This document shows, piece by piece, positions 1 through 13,812 of a stretch of 64,000 bases of DNA. Source of the DNA: Bicyclus anynana. Lineage: Eukaryota; Arthropoda; Insecta; Lepidoptera; Nymphalidae. A model generated the notes under the pieces. That model was not told the origin of the DNA and did not search any database. It was given only the letters and a program-made list of their open reading frames with translations. Location of the stretch: NCBI RefSeq assembly GCF_947172395.1, contig NC_069104.1:4863355-4927354 (forward strand). Direction: 5' to 3'. The translations under genes and the position numbers were made by a program. Each line of letters begins with the position of its first letter. Positions within the stretch are counted from its first letter, which is position 1.

Positions 1-1689
1 ATCTCAAAGTGAAAGATGCGCAAGAGTAAACAATGCTTTTAGATAAAGCGTTAACGAATTTCACTCACAAATTTTTCACACCGTGCCTTTTATGAAAATC
101 GTTTCTTATTAATAAACTCCAATAACCTAGACTGTGGGTATTAAATCAAATGGCAGTCCATTATGTTCGTGATGGCGTCCCTAAAAGTGACAACGATGCA
201 ATAAAATGTGCATTACGAAAATTCTATAAACGCTAGATAATAAGGAAGACATAAAACAGCATCTCGGTTTGACATAGATGTCGAAGACTGACTTTTAAAG
301 ATATCCTTGTATATGTGGCGCCAGTGTTGTCTAAAAGTAGTTAAATTAATGTACGACTAGACGGATCCGTTTAACTTGATATCCCGCCAGTCAATAAATA
401 TTAGACAAACACGTCTGATTACTCACATATTGATTTCACTGTTAAAACCCAGACTAATCAATATGCTTAAGCAGGCTTTCTTTCAGAGTTGTTTTAGTAA
501 ATATCAGCTTTACAGCTTTATTAGTAAATTATTATTTTTATTCACAGTCCGTTAGTATTGTACTAACGGACAATTATAATTATTTAATATCATCATTCAT
601 TTCGATATGAAATCATCGAAAGAGGTATAGGGGATTGATTGTAATATGAAGTTGCAAAATTAGACTTACATGTGAACAACAATAGTTTTAATGTTATGTT
701 CATTATTTTATTACGTCATAGAGTTTAATATAATAAACAATGTTTCCTTGATGTAATCTCATCTATGATCTATCAATTCCATTTCAGTACGATTGATTGG
801 CGTTCGTATTTATCGTCATAAATTACGTGTGCTTATAACTTCTTTAGGTCAAACTGTGAAGTTCGATTAACCTAAATCGCTATTACTAATTAACATGTTA
901 TTGACACTACAATTAATAAATCACTCCGTTACCATCACATATGATTAATATATTACATAATACTACCAAACCAACAAATAGAGTTGATTAGCTTTACCAA
1001 ATATTATGTAACCAGTGACAAAAGGAACTATAAAGATTTAATCAAGACAAATAGATCTGGAAATTAAAATTTTACACGATTAACTAAACACGAAAGGAGG
1101 AAATGATTAATTTAATACGACTCAAAACGAGGAAACGACAATCAATTACAAAATCAACAAAGGGAATGACACAAATAGCGTGGATATCCTAATATTTCTA
1201 AAAATACCTCCATACTCCATTAAAAGCATAACATCATGTAACAGGAACATCAAATCACAAAAAGCGTTATTCATGTAGCATATAAAACTTTCAAGATTTT
1301 TTAAAAATAAATATTGCTGAAACTTCCTGATATGTATAGCCAACAATTAGCAGACGGTTTCCTGATTTTATGCCTGTCTCTTTTATCTCATGGAAACAAA
1401 ATAATATAAAATAGCAGTTTCCTAAATCCGCACTCACAGTTTGTGTGCATTCACAATATTTTTTACAAATAGAAAAATAACGCTGGTTAAAAATATTTAA
1501 TTGAAAGTATTTTAGTGCCAGTTCTTGTTTGTTTAGCGGATGTTGATTTCAGTGGAAGGCTAGAAAAGATAAGAAAGGTTCGAGGTACAGAGACGAATAT
1601 TTTAGCATTTCATGGATTCACCGTGCGGGTGTCGGGTTCATCGCGTGGTAGAGAGAAAAACTCCGGGTTTCCTTATTCCTTGACAATCG
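1..1689. other. No gene recognised
   Basis: AT-rich sequence. Short open frames at 1146-1346 and 1515-1718 show no family motif or splice partner. Confidence 0.5.
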
Positions 1690-1990
1690 AAAAATTAACA
1701 CTTGTTCTCCCTGCCTAGCCGATTTTGGTAAGATCCTATTAGAACAGCTTTGGATAGTCGTTCTAATATAGAACTGGCTGGAGTTATAGAGAGGCCCAGG
1801 TCTTTAAGCAAGTTATAGAGTGATTTTGCTGGTAATCCTCTCGCGCCTACTTCTACGGCGTACAGAGTAACTACACAGCCATTTTTAGTTAGTTCTATTG
1901 TTAAGCCATAATATTTATTTTATACTGTGGTCCTTCGGAGTATTCGTCTCCCACGGTACAGTAAGCTCAAGAAGTACTATACGCTTAGTT
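1690..1990 (-). pseudogene. Retroelement C-terminal remnant
   Basis: Read on the minus strand in shifting frames, this gives LLELTVPWETNTPKDHSIK and then AVEVGARGLPAKSLYNLLKD, followed by PASSILERLSKAVLIGSYQ. These blocks match the C-terminal part of a reverse-transcriptase-containing retroelement. The same blocks occur at 52486-52923. Frameshifts and stops make it a dead copy. The rest of the element is not visible. Confidence 0.65.
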
Positions 1991-2597
1991 AGTTTAGAAA
2001 AAAGGAAATGTCTGGTCTAGATCTTGATATAGCGACTTATTTTGGGATTTTATAATGTTTTTCATACGTATCCATAACATAACAGTAAAAAAGATATGAA
2101 AAATGCATATAATAAATGAAACTAATGCTTTCCATTCGTTTCAAATAAACTGATACTAATCGTACCACCAATTAACAGCACATTGTATATCCATTAAACA
2201 TGATTCAACTCAAAAGGAAAAGGGAAGCGTTGGAGGAAGACTGACGATAATTACAGGACCGTTGTAACAGCTTGTCAACATGTCAAAATAGAGTCGGACG
2301 TACGCTCCGACAGAAACTTCACTTTTAGTTGCAGGATTTTTGAAATCCAAATCTTTAAAACATTACCCTCCTACTTACGCAGTCGAGTAATAATATAAGT
2401 AATAAAATGCAAAACGTGTTTTTGAGTGTATGTAAAAAATTCAGTAAACATCTTGGATTTGTTCTTGGATATTATTTGATTTGCTAGGTGGGAGCTACGT
2501 TCAGTTTCTAAAACATATTTATATTATATTTCCGTTCAGAATATTTAATCTGTAATTAAAAAAAATAATTGAATATTTGTACAAAGTTGTGAACTAT

Positions 2598-2918
2598 CGT
2601 CGTCGTCATCAACCCATATTCGGCTCACTGCTGAGCTCGAGTCTCCTCTCAGAATGAGAGGGGTTAGGCCAATAGTCCACCACGCGGGCTCAATGCGGAT
2701 TGGCAGACTTCACACACGCAGAGAATTAAGATAATTCTCTGGTATGCAGGTTTCCTCACGATGTTTTCCTTCACCGATTGAGACACGTGATATTTAATTT
2801 CTTAAAATGCACACAACTGAAAAGTTGGAGGTGCATGCCCCGGACCGGATTTGAACCCACACCCTCCGGAATCGGAGGCAGAAGTCATATCCACTGGGCT
2901 ATCACGGGCCATATGTGA
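2598..2918 (-). mobile_element. SINE1 (tRNA-derived), full copy
   Basis: On the minus strand it has a tRNA-like head (CGTGATAGCCCAGTGGATAT), a B-box region GGGTTCAAATCC, the body with AACTTTTCAGTTGTGTGC and TCACGTGTCTCAA, and an end in ATATGGGTTGATGACGACGA. Flanking GAACTAT repeats (2591-2597 and 2919-2925) are the target-site duplication. Confidence 0.85.
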
Positions 2919-2925
2919 GAACTAT

Positions 2926-5900
2926 AGACTATAATAATAGTATGTCTTACTTCATCGAAAACTTACTGTACTGGCTATAGCACACAAGCAAAATACAAAC
3001 AAGCAATACATGGTACAAAACAAATACTTATAATCAAACTATTTTCTGTTAGGTACACTTTCGAAAGTATTACAATACAAAATTAAATCATTAAAATGTT
3101 GTAGGACAGTTTTCAGTTCAGAACAGTTTTAAGTAGTTACTGACTGGGGGATTGCTTCAAAACTCAAAAATGAAAATTCAGCAATACCATTGTTGTTTGA
3201 CCTATATGTTCCTGTTAAAGATTTCATAAATTTAATGGAGGCTATAACAGCATTTAGTATCATCGTTCTAGGGCATTATTGATAGTATCGAAGAAAATAA
3301 ACGCTAAATAGAGAAATTTCCTATCTCAATATCAGGCTTTCGTCCATATCCTAGCTAGGAATCTTAACAACATAATTGGACCACCTCCGTTATTTCAAGT
3401 ATCTTTGAAGTATCTCGTACTGAGTCTGATGATTTCATCAAATTTTTAGAATAAGACAAGATAGAAGATAATTTTTTACCTTGTGATAGAGGTTAGAAAA
3501 ATATTCTAAACGTTAATTCCATTCAACAAAAATGAACTTTCAAAAATACATGGTAAAGGTAAGTAGCCAAGAGAGGCTGATGTTTCAGTTTGAAGAACAT
3601 CAGCTTCATTTATATTTGTAGAAGTTTTAGACGAATTGAATCATTGCCAATATCCTTGAATTGCAAAGGACTAGAAACTTAACAAGTTTTCAGAATGTTT
3701 TAACAACACGACTAAATAATTTCACTACAGAAATAACTATTTGAAATGTTCGGAATAAGTTCCCCAAAAATGTTGCACCAGGCATTATATTATGCCCAAA
3801 TAAAGAAACCGAAGACGTTAATTAACAACACAAATAACCCTTGTAACATTTGCGCAGTAGTTGCTACAACTGTAAACATCGCAGGTGCTTCATTAAATGT
3901 CACATTTCAAAACCACATTACTAGGTTTTCAACAAGAAACTCTTACGTTTCATCGAATTGCGTTTAGCATATTTCTCTCATTAGTACATAGTTATGGAAA
4001 ACTTTCACATATAAATACAAATTACTTACTTCCATTTCGAAACTTAAACAATTACGTTTTCGACGAGTTCTAACTTGTACTTCAGATACTGTTAAGGCAC
4101 AATGTGACAATATAAAACACGTAACGATAAGTACTACAGTCTCCACGTCTCTACCATAAAAGCGAACGATAATAATTTGCTTCAAACACAAATACAATGA
4201 CAGGAGAGTCAAATACGAAAAGGAAAGTCCTATAAATATCTATCAAAGGCAATCGTATATTAAGTTTCTTTAGGATGTGGGATAACAGATCCAATTAATC
4301 GACACGACGACAAGTATATATCTATATATTACACCTACACACTTGCTGTGACAGTAATGTTTGAAGATAAATCAATGCACGATGTGGAGACTGACATATT
4401 CACACTGTTTTCACATACTATGATATCTCATGATCTACCAAGGTAGATATATAGATCATAGATCATGATCCACATAATATAGGTGCGTTATGATACTGTA
4501 GTTAAAAACATTTTTATAATATGCGAATGTAGGGTCTAAAAGCATTTATTATAAACGCTTATTTCCGAAGTTTGTATGATAAAGTCGTGTACCGTATATT
4601 TCTATATAATATGTGTTCTGCGATCGCCCAAATTGGCGTTTTTTCATAGTTACAATTGTTAGATTGTTACAATTCACATTGCATATTTAAAATTATTAAG
4701 TTTTGTTGTTTCTAAAGATAATATCTAGATACTTACTTATAGATCAAAATATCATTACAAACCTCTAAATGCACAATATTTATTGATATTAAATTACATC
4801 TAAGAGGAAAACGCTTCAAGCCGTAAAATTATAATCCAGTTTTATAATCCAAATCGTGATAAATGTACCAGTTTACTAGAATTAAGCGAGTAACAGTAAA
4901 GGTGTTAAATGCAGGTTCGATTGCAATTATCATTTATCAGCTCATAGATTCCTATCTTCCTCCTACGTTAACCCAGACTAAAGAAAGTCACTCGACTATA
5001 TCATAGTTTAAGCCTATGCTTAAAGCATGGATGGCAAACCAATGGCACGCGAACCAAGTAAGGGTTTTTCAATGTATCACAACGCGTAAATTACTGTTCT
5101 AATATTTTGTAATGGTGATCGTAAAGCAATCATATTTTGCCTAATTTTTTTTTCCTTTTTTATGTTTTCTAAAAATCAATAATATATTTTATTTTTACTA
5201 AAAGGAACATAAATTGTCATTTACTAGTTAACCAATTTTTTTTCTGTGTTCATACCAAAACCATATTGTAACTGTGTATTTTTGTAAAAAAATAAATATA
5301 AAACTATTATTGCCACCATTCCATGTGGACATGAATTGTATAAGGAAAATTAAGCATTTGTTTTTCATTGTATTCTTTGTCAATAAAAAAAATTAACTTG
5401 AGTTCAATCCTTTATAGATTTCTTTTGTAACATGGGATTTCCTGTTGACCGTTTATTTTTTTAGAAAATTAACAGTTGCTTCTAAAATGTACGCCACCCC
5501 TGACTCTAACCCTGTAATGTAAACGTCTACAAGGCTCTGTAACGCCTCTAACGGGTCGTTTATCAGTTATGTTGAAACGTGAAAGTGTTTGTTTGACAAA
5601 CGGTTTTAACTGTTAAAGAAGTAATAAGTCTTCACACAATGGTTGTGGGTTGGTGCCACGCGAAAGTGAATTTTGATTATGTGCAAAACTTCCTGACACA
5701 GCTTTATGTCTATTAAACGTTCTTTGTATTGAAGCCTTACATTCGCGATGTTATCGGTTTTGTTTTATAGATCGAGTATTGATTGGGTACCAGTATATTG
5801 CATTAGCGGTTGAACGAGTTACAAAATATTGTTTTAGCTGTGCCTCGAAGGAACTAATGGAGAGCTATTCAGAACACAATGTGTTGAAATAGGTCAGGGC

Positions 5901-8790
5901 CGCCATGTGCCAGATGTATACCAAAGGTTTGATTTGTAAGTCATTGTAACTATTACTGAAATATGTACGTACAATTGTACCAGCAAAATAATTTTAACAC
6001 TTACATAATGTCTAAAACAAATGTCATAAACGAATCGAATGCTTCAGGGTAATCTGTTTCAGACCAATCTAGGTTTTCTCCTGCTGCAGAGATGGATGTG
6101 ACACCATCCGTCAAAACTTGCCTTATTAACTTATTTGTGTCTTTGAAAATTATTTAATCATCTTCTTATCGATATTAGATGTCCAAATATTCCTAACATC
6201 AGTAAGAGAAATTTGTTTGTAAACTTGTGATGGTCGGTTTTGCGCCATTAGTGTAAGTAACCACATTACTATCAGCTTTCTCTTGTGAAAATATGTTTAC
6301 TCGTCAATACCGTCGCCTTTGATAAATAGATCGAGATCTCGGGCTAATATATGTGTATACTCTCCTAGTTACACTGGGGCAACATCCACAATTCACTGTG
6401 GCTTAGATAAATTATTCCACTACTTGTAATGGTACAGGCGTTATAAATATCTAATAGCGTTTACATTTTCTAATAGTGAAGCACATAAATCATAATTTTC
6501 ATCGCTACTTCAATACTAACATTTCAATTTGAAAACTTTCTTCTTTTTAATCGACTTACAAAGAAGGGTTTTTTCTATCCGTTTGTAATACCTATGTACT
6601 TGTATGTGACGGACAAGAGTGTGTTTGTGCGACAAGGTTGCGATTTATTAAACTACTACTATGTAATACTATTTTGTTCGGTTTAAAAAAATTCATCGAA
6701 AAATTCATCTTCCCATCATTAACCATGTTCCCAGTAATCGCCATACCTTCAATATTACTTTTAAACGGTCCATCTTTAATAAATATATATATTTGGATCA
6801 TGTATTCTGGGATACAAATATATACAAATAATTTGCATATTTTTATATATATCTGAAAAAACAAAAATCTTTCACTTCGACGAATTCGAGTTACTAGTGA
6901 CAGCTACAAGTAGTTCTGAATAAGAACCGAGGCAACCGAGGTACCAAAATTAGCTGATATGTCGGTAATCTTATCGTTACTATGGTTTTTCGTGATACCT
7001 GTGTGTATAATATTTCGTCAAGCTCGGGTATCACTTATCACACGTATTTATGTTTATAGGTCGTTAACCTGCGTAAAAGTTTGAAATACGGATGTGGCCA
7101 CCAAATGTGTTTGATATGCTAATTCACTGTCTACCTATTAATATGTTTTAAGCATTGATTAGACCATCTTAATAATTCAATTCAAATAACTCTTTATGGT
7201 TAGTCTATGTGACTTAGGATCACGAGATCTTGATTTCGAGTCCTAGGTATGTCTATCATGGAACTACTTAAGCTTATCAGCTTTTCTTCCTTCCGAGAAA
7301 TTCTAAACAATTATTTTTCAAGCATCTCGCTGTTGGGAAGTTGTATTGGAAGATCCTAGTAATTTTCATTAACATTTTTAGTAGGACTTGGTTTTTAGTA
7401 GTCTATTACTAACAATAATTCAACTGAGGATTCATTGCCAACCTGTATTCTCTAAATACTGTTTTTTTTTTACTTTCTACAATTTGTATGTATAATGCGT
7501 ACCCAAATTAAAAACCCCATCCACCCCAATGACTATCTTGTCGCTAAATAAAAATTATACGTGTCTTTGAAATCCATACAAGTAAGACTTGACCTGAAGC
7601 TGATATGTGCAATACACAAACACAAAGAGTATCCGAAGCAGGTACGATGCAATGCATGAGCTCTGCGCACGAGCATTCAATGCGCGTTAGTTCCAATCCG
7701 AGGCGCAAATAGACGCTGCAAATGAAGCATGTCTTAAATACAATCTCTCAAGTACTTAAAAATAAGGAATTGGCATGGTAACGATTTACTCGTATTGTAA
7801 GCCATATTCGGCTTAATATTTGATTGAACTTTTAATTAAACTCCCAAAATAATTTTGACAAAATTGAAAAATTTAGAAATCAATTTGGTTTTAGGTTTTT
7901 GAGTTGAACGCAATACTGAGGGTAATACGATCACATTTCTAGTGTCCTATTAGTTCCCTATAAAACTTACCTAAATAAGGTCAGCAATATCGCACTTTAT
8001 TTATTAATTTTTAAAATACAGTAATAAAACTGCAATAGTGGAAAATAAAATTCTCAGTTTTGATTTTGTTTTAATTGTTTCCTAAACCTAAAATTAAATC
8101 CTAAATTTACTAAGCTAGTATATTTTACTTACCGTAAAAGATACAAATTATAATGAAATTAGGCGGATACATCATATAACAAATTATTAAATGATAAAAA
8201 TTATAACATTAATAATAATTTAATTAATGAAACTATACATTATATAGATACAGCTGAAGCAAAGAAACAGATGACATAAAGTAACAACATGTCATAGACA
8301 GGAAGTAAAAAGATGAAGTGTACATTTATCTATAATGTTAAAATATTTGCATTATAATCCCCATAATCATGCAACCATTACATCATATTCGGGCCCTACG
8401 GCCCACAAACAAGTCCATTCATATTCATTAGAACACTGGGTGTTTATACTAAAACCGTAAGCTGGTGCATTCAACCATTTAAGGAACTCGTTTAATAAGA
8501 ACTTAAATCTGACCGGCATTACTTTAAATAATATCATTAGATCCCTCTCAACTCCAAATTAAGTCAGCCATGAGTTTAAGACGACTTTCAATTGCGTGTG
8601 AATTAGGTCGATTACGAAATCATTGAAGCTATACGTAAAAACTTCAATACATTTTAAACGACCGGAAAACTATCGCTTAATCAATTGATGTTATATTGAG
8701 TTTGCTTTTATAACTACCCTTAAACGTAAAAGTTTCCGTTTCGTCGAAAGCTCAGACCAATTACTTTTGGACTTGTATCGCACTCAAATT
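2926..8790. other. No gene recognised
   Basis: AT-rich DNA with many homopolymer runs. Frames at 3746-3967, 3964-4212 and 6592-6864 are short and low in coding character. A partly palindromic TA-rich patch lies near 4432-4470. No SINE or Helitron is recognisable. Confidence 0.5.
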
Positions 8791-8983
8791 CACCAACAAA
8801 ATTGTCTGTCGTTGTTTGAGGGGGAAGAGGTAAACTCACACATCGAAAATATTTAACACCAATAAATATATCCTGCGTTCATGCACTATCACCAACAAAA
8901 TTGTCTGTCGTTGTTTGAGGGAGACGAGGTAAACACATCGAAAATATTTAACACCAATAAATATATCCTGCGTTCTTTCACTA
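8791..8983 (+). repeat. Tandem duplication, ~97-bp unit
   Basis: Two direct copies, each from CACCAACAAAATTGTCTGTC to ATATCCTGCGTTC, with small indels (GGGGGAAGAGG versus GGGAGACGAGG). No gene seen. Confidence 0.9.
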
Positions 8984-9033
8984 CACACAACTATAAATTT
9001 AAATCGTAATATACACACGTGTAATTTTAACAC

Positions 9034-9150
9034 AATGAAACATCGATTCTAGACGTAGTCTGTATAAACACGTTAGATCGTGATCATATACTTCTGACAG
9101 AAGGGTGACGTCTAGTAAGGCAGGTCCTATGGTAACTGGTCTGAGGTCGA
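9034..9150 (+). repeat. Unclassified dispersed repeat, copy 1
   Basis: GAAACATCGAT...ACACGTTAGATCG...GACAGAAGGGTGACGTCT...AAGGCAGGTCCTAT. Shares order and spacing with 23025-23140 and 55728-55842. Confidence 0.55.
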
Positions 9151-12100
9151 AAGAAACAATGCAAAGTTACGATATTACAACAAATTCTCAGCAATCAGTT
9201 CATGTTTCAGACAAAGGACGTAGACCTTTTAGAATCACGGTGCCATGGTCAACGTTCAGTATTAAAGAGCAACAATATTAAATGACCTATATGCTCATAT
9301 AAAGCGCATCGATTAAGCACGCGGGCACGAAACGGAAATCAATCATCTTAAGTATGACCATAATGAGACGACCAACGACCATGCCTGTCATGTTAATAAC
9401 ACCTATTTTTTACTTTTATTAACCTACATGGTAAAATCGGTGTGTTCGGTGTGTAATTTTTCTTCGCGACTTCGTATCTCCCACCGGATGGACCGATTTC
9501 TCCGCTAATTTGTCGAAAAACTAATGTGGTGTTGAACAATATTTTTTTAATGATCTATCTACCTTCAAATCTATAGGGACATGCCATATGACAAAAAGGG
9601 GTCCTCATTTTATTATTTATCTATATGTAACTTTAAATTTAGAATTTGCAAGTGACAAAATCTGACAGCTGCCATTTACACGAGATAGAAATTCCACACA
9701 ATTCCAAGTATGTGTATTTATGTCGTCTACGCTATATTCGTGTTTACTTAATGCTCTTGGTATTTCTTCTTTATTTAGAACGAGCGGGGTCAACGAACTG
9801 TCTCTGTATTATTGTACAAGGCCACCGGTATTGTCCTCGTGGCAACAAAATGATTTATGGGCTTCCATGCTTCTAATGCCTTTACAAGATTTGTGGTTAA
9901 CTTGACGACGCTTATCCTGTTTTCTGCTAACTACAGTTGCCGCGATATCTTGCTATTGGAATTTTACAGATACCATAAATGCAATATGTACAGATACACA
10001 TTCGTAACATTTTATTAATATAAAATACTTTATTCCTATCAATTTAAATTATTTATTAAATATTAATATTATTATAAAAAAAATTAAAAGTAGAGTCGTT
10101 TTACGTAAATTGTTCTATACCTTATTCATCTTTGTCACTATTTATATGTAACTTACACTGTTTGGTAGATTAATTCTACCAAACTTTGGTAGATTTATAT
10201 TTAAAAATGTTAAAAGCATTTTGAGACATTTACATTTATTTAATTTCTGAGCGAAATTTCCTACCATTTACGGGCGTTTACTTCTACGCACGCCCGTAGT
10301 AGAAAAAATTTCGCACAAACATTGCCTTAATAGTTAATACCACAAAGGTACTAAATGTTTACCTCATAAACATTAAATCAATGCACAATTTCACATTACA
10401 TAACCAATCTACATAGCACAAGACACTATGTACGGAACCACAAATTACATCAGATTATTGCAAGTAACTAAGATTAATAAACGATTCCAAACCGTAATAG
10501 TAAACAAACGATTACCTAAAATAACTCAATAGACTGTAGAGGCCATACTACGAAGCGTGAAATTACTTCGATGCTTTCGACTAATCCAAGACTCGCTGGG
10601 CCGTGAGAACATTTACCATCTTACGGAAAGGAGTTTATAAAAGGCAACCATCATTACAAACTTGATTATTGTAAGACAATAGAGACAGAAACTGTGACCA
10701 CAGTTTCTCTTACGTAAGCAAAGAACCTTTGGGAACCTGCCAACTTTAAACATGGGTATGATTTTTGTTGTGTAAACATTATCATACACATTAAAGACAT
10801 GTATTAAAACATACTTGTTATGTTATGTCTATTATACAATTGGTAAACGATAAATATGATTGCTTACCTGATTTACTTCAAACTAGCCATTGTATTTGCC
10901 TTGAATCATCAAACAAGTTACATAATTGTTGATACTAAATCAACCCTCCAGTGTACCTGTAATGAAAACAAAAGTAAGATTAAATAAAGTTATTGTTATT
11001 TCAACAGACTTCACAATCATGTTATTTTGAATATATCTTAATATGACATAGTATTGATACTGAAATACTAAAACTACATTGTATACAAAAGAGTACGGAC
11101 CCTATATGAGACCTGTTGGCTTATTCACTATTTTGGTCTTTATTATCATTATCAACCTATTATAAAATAAACATCAAATCAATTGAGAAATCTACTCTAC
11201 CTACTGTATGATATCCACCAATATGCACTGGATGACATGTGTTACATCGAATATCTCAACTATTATATGTCAGCGGTCCTATAATAGTAAAACTACCTGA
11301 GGACTAAAAGGATAGTGAATTAGCCTACTGAAATGATGAGTCTTTTAATCAAAGACTTCGCCAAGCTATGTAGATTACAGTAATATTTTACAAGAACAGT
11401 TTGTACCTTAAAAAGCGTGCAAGTTATTAGTTTAATTTGCATTCCTGCCTCGCCACTAGCCCTGCGATGCTCTAATAAAAGAGATGACCGAAGCGTGCTG
11501 GCGTCATGCCAGAGCCCTGTTATATTTCAGGCGATCCTTTTACATGTTTTATTAATTTAACTTGGAAGTTATTTTCCCCGTAGATAACTTCGTTTTTCAG
11601 TGTTATGATTATTTCATATTAAAAATACTACATTGTTTAATTGAGCAAATAGTTGCACAAAGGCTTTGTCTATTACTCAACAAAACGATTATATGCATTG
11701 CATAATGAAGGTTGCTTCACGATTTTATTGGTCAGCTGAAGCATCCTAAATATTTTTGATAAAGGGCTTTTGACTGAAATCCAAAAGATGGTCTACTGTC
11801 CTATCTACGCTTAACAGTCGTGTTACTGAGAAAGGAAATGGAAATATTAATCTAAAAAAAATTACTAATATTTAGTCGTTATCGTTTTAAAATCAAAGAG
11901 ATTTTTTTTTAATGAGCTATCGAAATAACGCAAATCCCTTAATTTAGAACTAACTAACGCCTTTGATAAAGTTTAATGAAATTAACATTTATAAACAGAT
12001 TTAGACACAACATGCAATCTAACATAAAAACGTATCCAGAATCATAGCCGGAAACTAAAGGAGAATAAAAAATAACGACGAATTTAACACAAGAATCATT

Positions 12101-12233
12101 TCAGCGGAAGTTTATCGGAGTTAATGGGACTTTAAATTAAATCTCCAGTTACATCACGCTATAATCAATTAGTGAAACCGTAAATAATCGGTCACCCACA
12201 TAGAAATTATCGAAGCAACAATTATTTATCATA
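9151..12233. other. No gene recognised (one MITE at 11114)
   Basis: Apart from the MITE noted separately, I see no coding or RNA signature. Overlapping frames at 9646-9905 have no recognisable motif. Confidence 0.45.
11114..11260. mobile_element. MITE, decayed copy
   Basis: The left end TTATTCACTATTTTGGTCTT and interior GATATCCACCAATATGCACT match the MITE at 26271. The right repeat is not recognisable. Confidence 0.6.
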
Positions 12234-12580
12234 GTAATTCATAAACCAGCGCTGAACTGCTTGAATGAATAAAACCAGTTTTCTAAGATACTGTACTAAC
12301 TTACAAGACTTAAAATGGATAACCGGAAACGTCAACAAAGTTAAAAGGATAAAGGACAAAGTTAAAAGGATAAAGGAGTTTTCAAAAATCGTTTGTAATC
12401 TTATTTTTTATAAACACACAGTAATTCATAAACCAGCGATGAACTGCTTGAATGAATAAAACCAGTTTTCTAAGATACTGTATAACCTTACAAGACTTAA
12501 AATGGAAAACAGGAAAGGTCATCAAAGTTAAAAATAAAGGAGTTTTCAAAAATTGTTTGTGACATAATTTTTTAAAAACA
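12234..12580 (+). repeat. Tandem duplication, ~170-185-bp unit
   Basis: Two copies starting AGTAATTCATAAACCAGCG at 12234 and 12420. The first also holds a second-order duplication AAAGTTAAAAGGATAAAGGA. A 64-codon frame over copy 1 (12265-12459) is a by-product. Confidence 0.9.
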
Positions 12581-13551
12581 CTTATAAATAAAATAGAAGT
12601 ATCTGTCTGTGATTTTAAGACAACTGTGATACAAGATAACGTGCTTGTTGTTATTTACACGACACCAAACCACAAACAATTTTTTCACAAACAAGTCTGT
12701 CTATCTTTTTTAAATCTTTTTATTTGTTCGGGCTAAGGGCTGTACTGATTTTAGTGATAGCCGAGATTTTAACTATCACTAGAAGATAGAGGAGATTATA
12801 GATAGGATACTTTTTATCTCAAAATCGTCCATGGTTCTTGAGAACTCCCACTGTTCAACGTTTTCCGAAATTATTTGTGCTCATGGTGCAATTTTAAATT
12901 GCATGTGCATAAGCCAATTGTATAGATGAATTCATTACTAATACAACTATAATGCCATCATTACTATGTTAGAAAATTTTGGATTTAATATCTATTTGCC
13001 AACGTCGGTATCGTAACGTTAAGTTGACGAAATTAGACCAATCCACCCCCGCATAAAATTACATTTCCAATCAGAACACAAAAAATATCATAATCCATAC
13101 ATATAAAAGGCCAGTCCATTCGACCGTTGCCATACATAGTGTGTACAATGTCCTACCGTATTGTTATAAGGCCTACGTTGCGTAAGTGTTACAACATATC
13201 CATGTTCAAATCAGGTTATACTTGTACTTGGTTAGACTAACTCAATGCTGTTGACAACAATGAAGGCTGTATATGTACTAACATCTCAGGAAGACACATA
13301 GAAATCAGAGCTGTGTAATGAATATTTTCTGCTATAAAGATTATATATCAGTTTATGTGGTTATAGAATGTTTCGTAATTAACAATGATTAATCGATTTT
13401 TTTTGCTGATTTCTTTAAAAATAGACGAATCCAAGTGTCGACACCACCCAAACCCAACAAAACGTGCGTTTCACTTCGCAATTTGCTTTTAATTACTTTA
13501 CATTAGGAAGAAGATAAATATTATAGAGTACTACAGATATTGTAGAGTACT

Positions 13552-13655
13552 GTGGTAGGGTAGGGGTACGGGTAGGGTAGGGGTAGAGTAGTGTAGGCTA
13601 GGTATAGGGAAGAAGTGCACATAAGTCATAGCGAAGCATGACCCGGTCCGCTAGT
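13552..13655 (+). mobile_element. Helitron 3' remnant with GGGTA units
   Basis: A short run of GGGTAGGGGTA units is followed by GCGAAGCATGACCCGGTCCG and CTAG at 13651-13654, the decayed terminal hairpin of the same Helitron family. Confidence 0.5.
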
Positions 13656-13683
13656 CAATATATATATAATAAGTATATTTTTG

Positions 13684-13812
13684 TCGACCTCTCTGGCGCA
13701 GTTGGTAGTGCTGTGGTTCTGAACAGAGACGTCCTGGGTTTGAGTCCCAGCACGGGCTAGTTTAGGATTTTATATTTTCTGAATCGCCAGCTATATGACT
13801 GTGAGCCTTCAT
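13684..13812 (+). mobile_element. tRNA-like SINE head (SINE2-related)
   Basis: ACCTCTCTGGCGCAGTTGGT (A box) and GGGTTTGAGTCCCAGC (B-box region) resemble a tRNA but the stems are poor. It is followed by a TTTAGGATTTTATATTTTCT body as in the copy at 21350. It is a decayed SINE, not a tRNA gene. Confidence 0.6.

Noticed and set aside
8791..8983. CRISPR-like repeat
   Set aside because: Only two long direct units without spacers, in a eukaryotic genome.
13684..13760. Possible tRNA gene
   Set aside because: A and B boxes are present but acceptor and anticodon stems do not pair and a SINE body follows.
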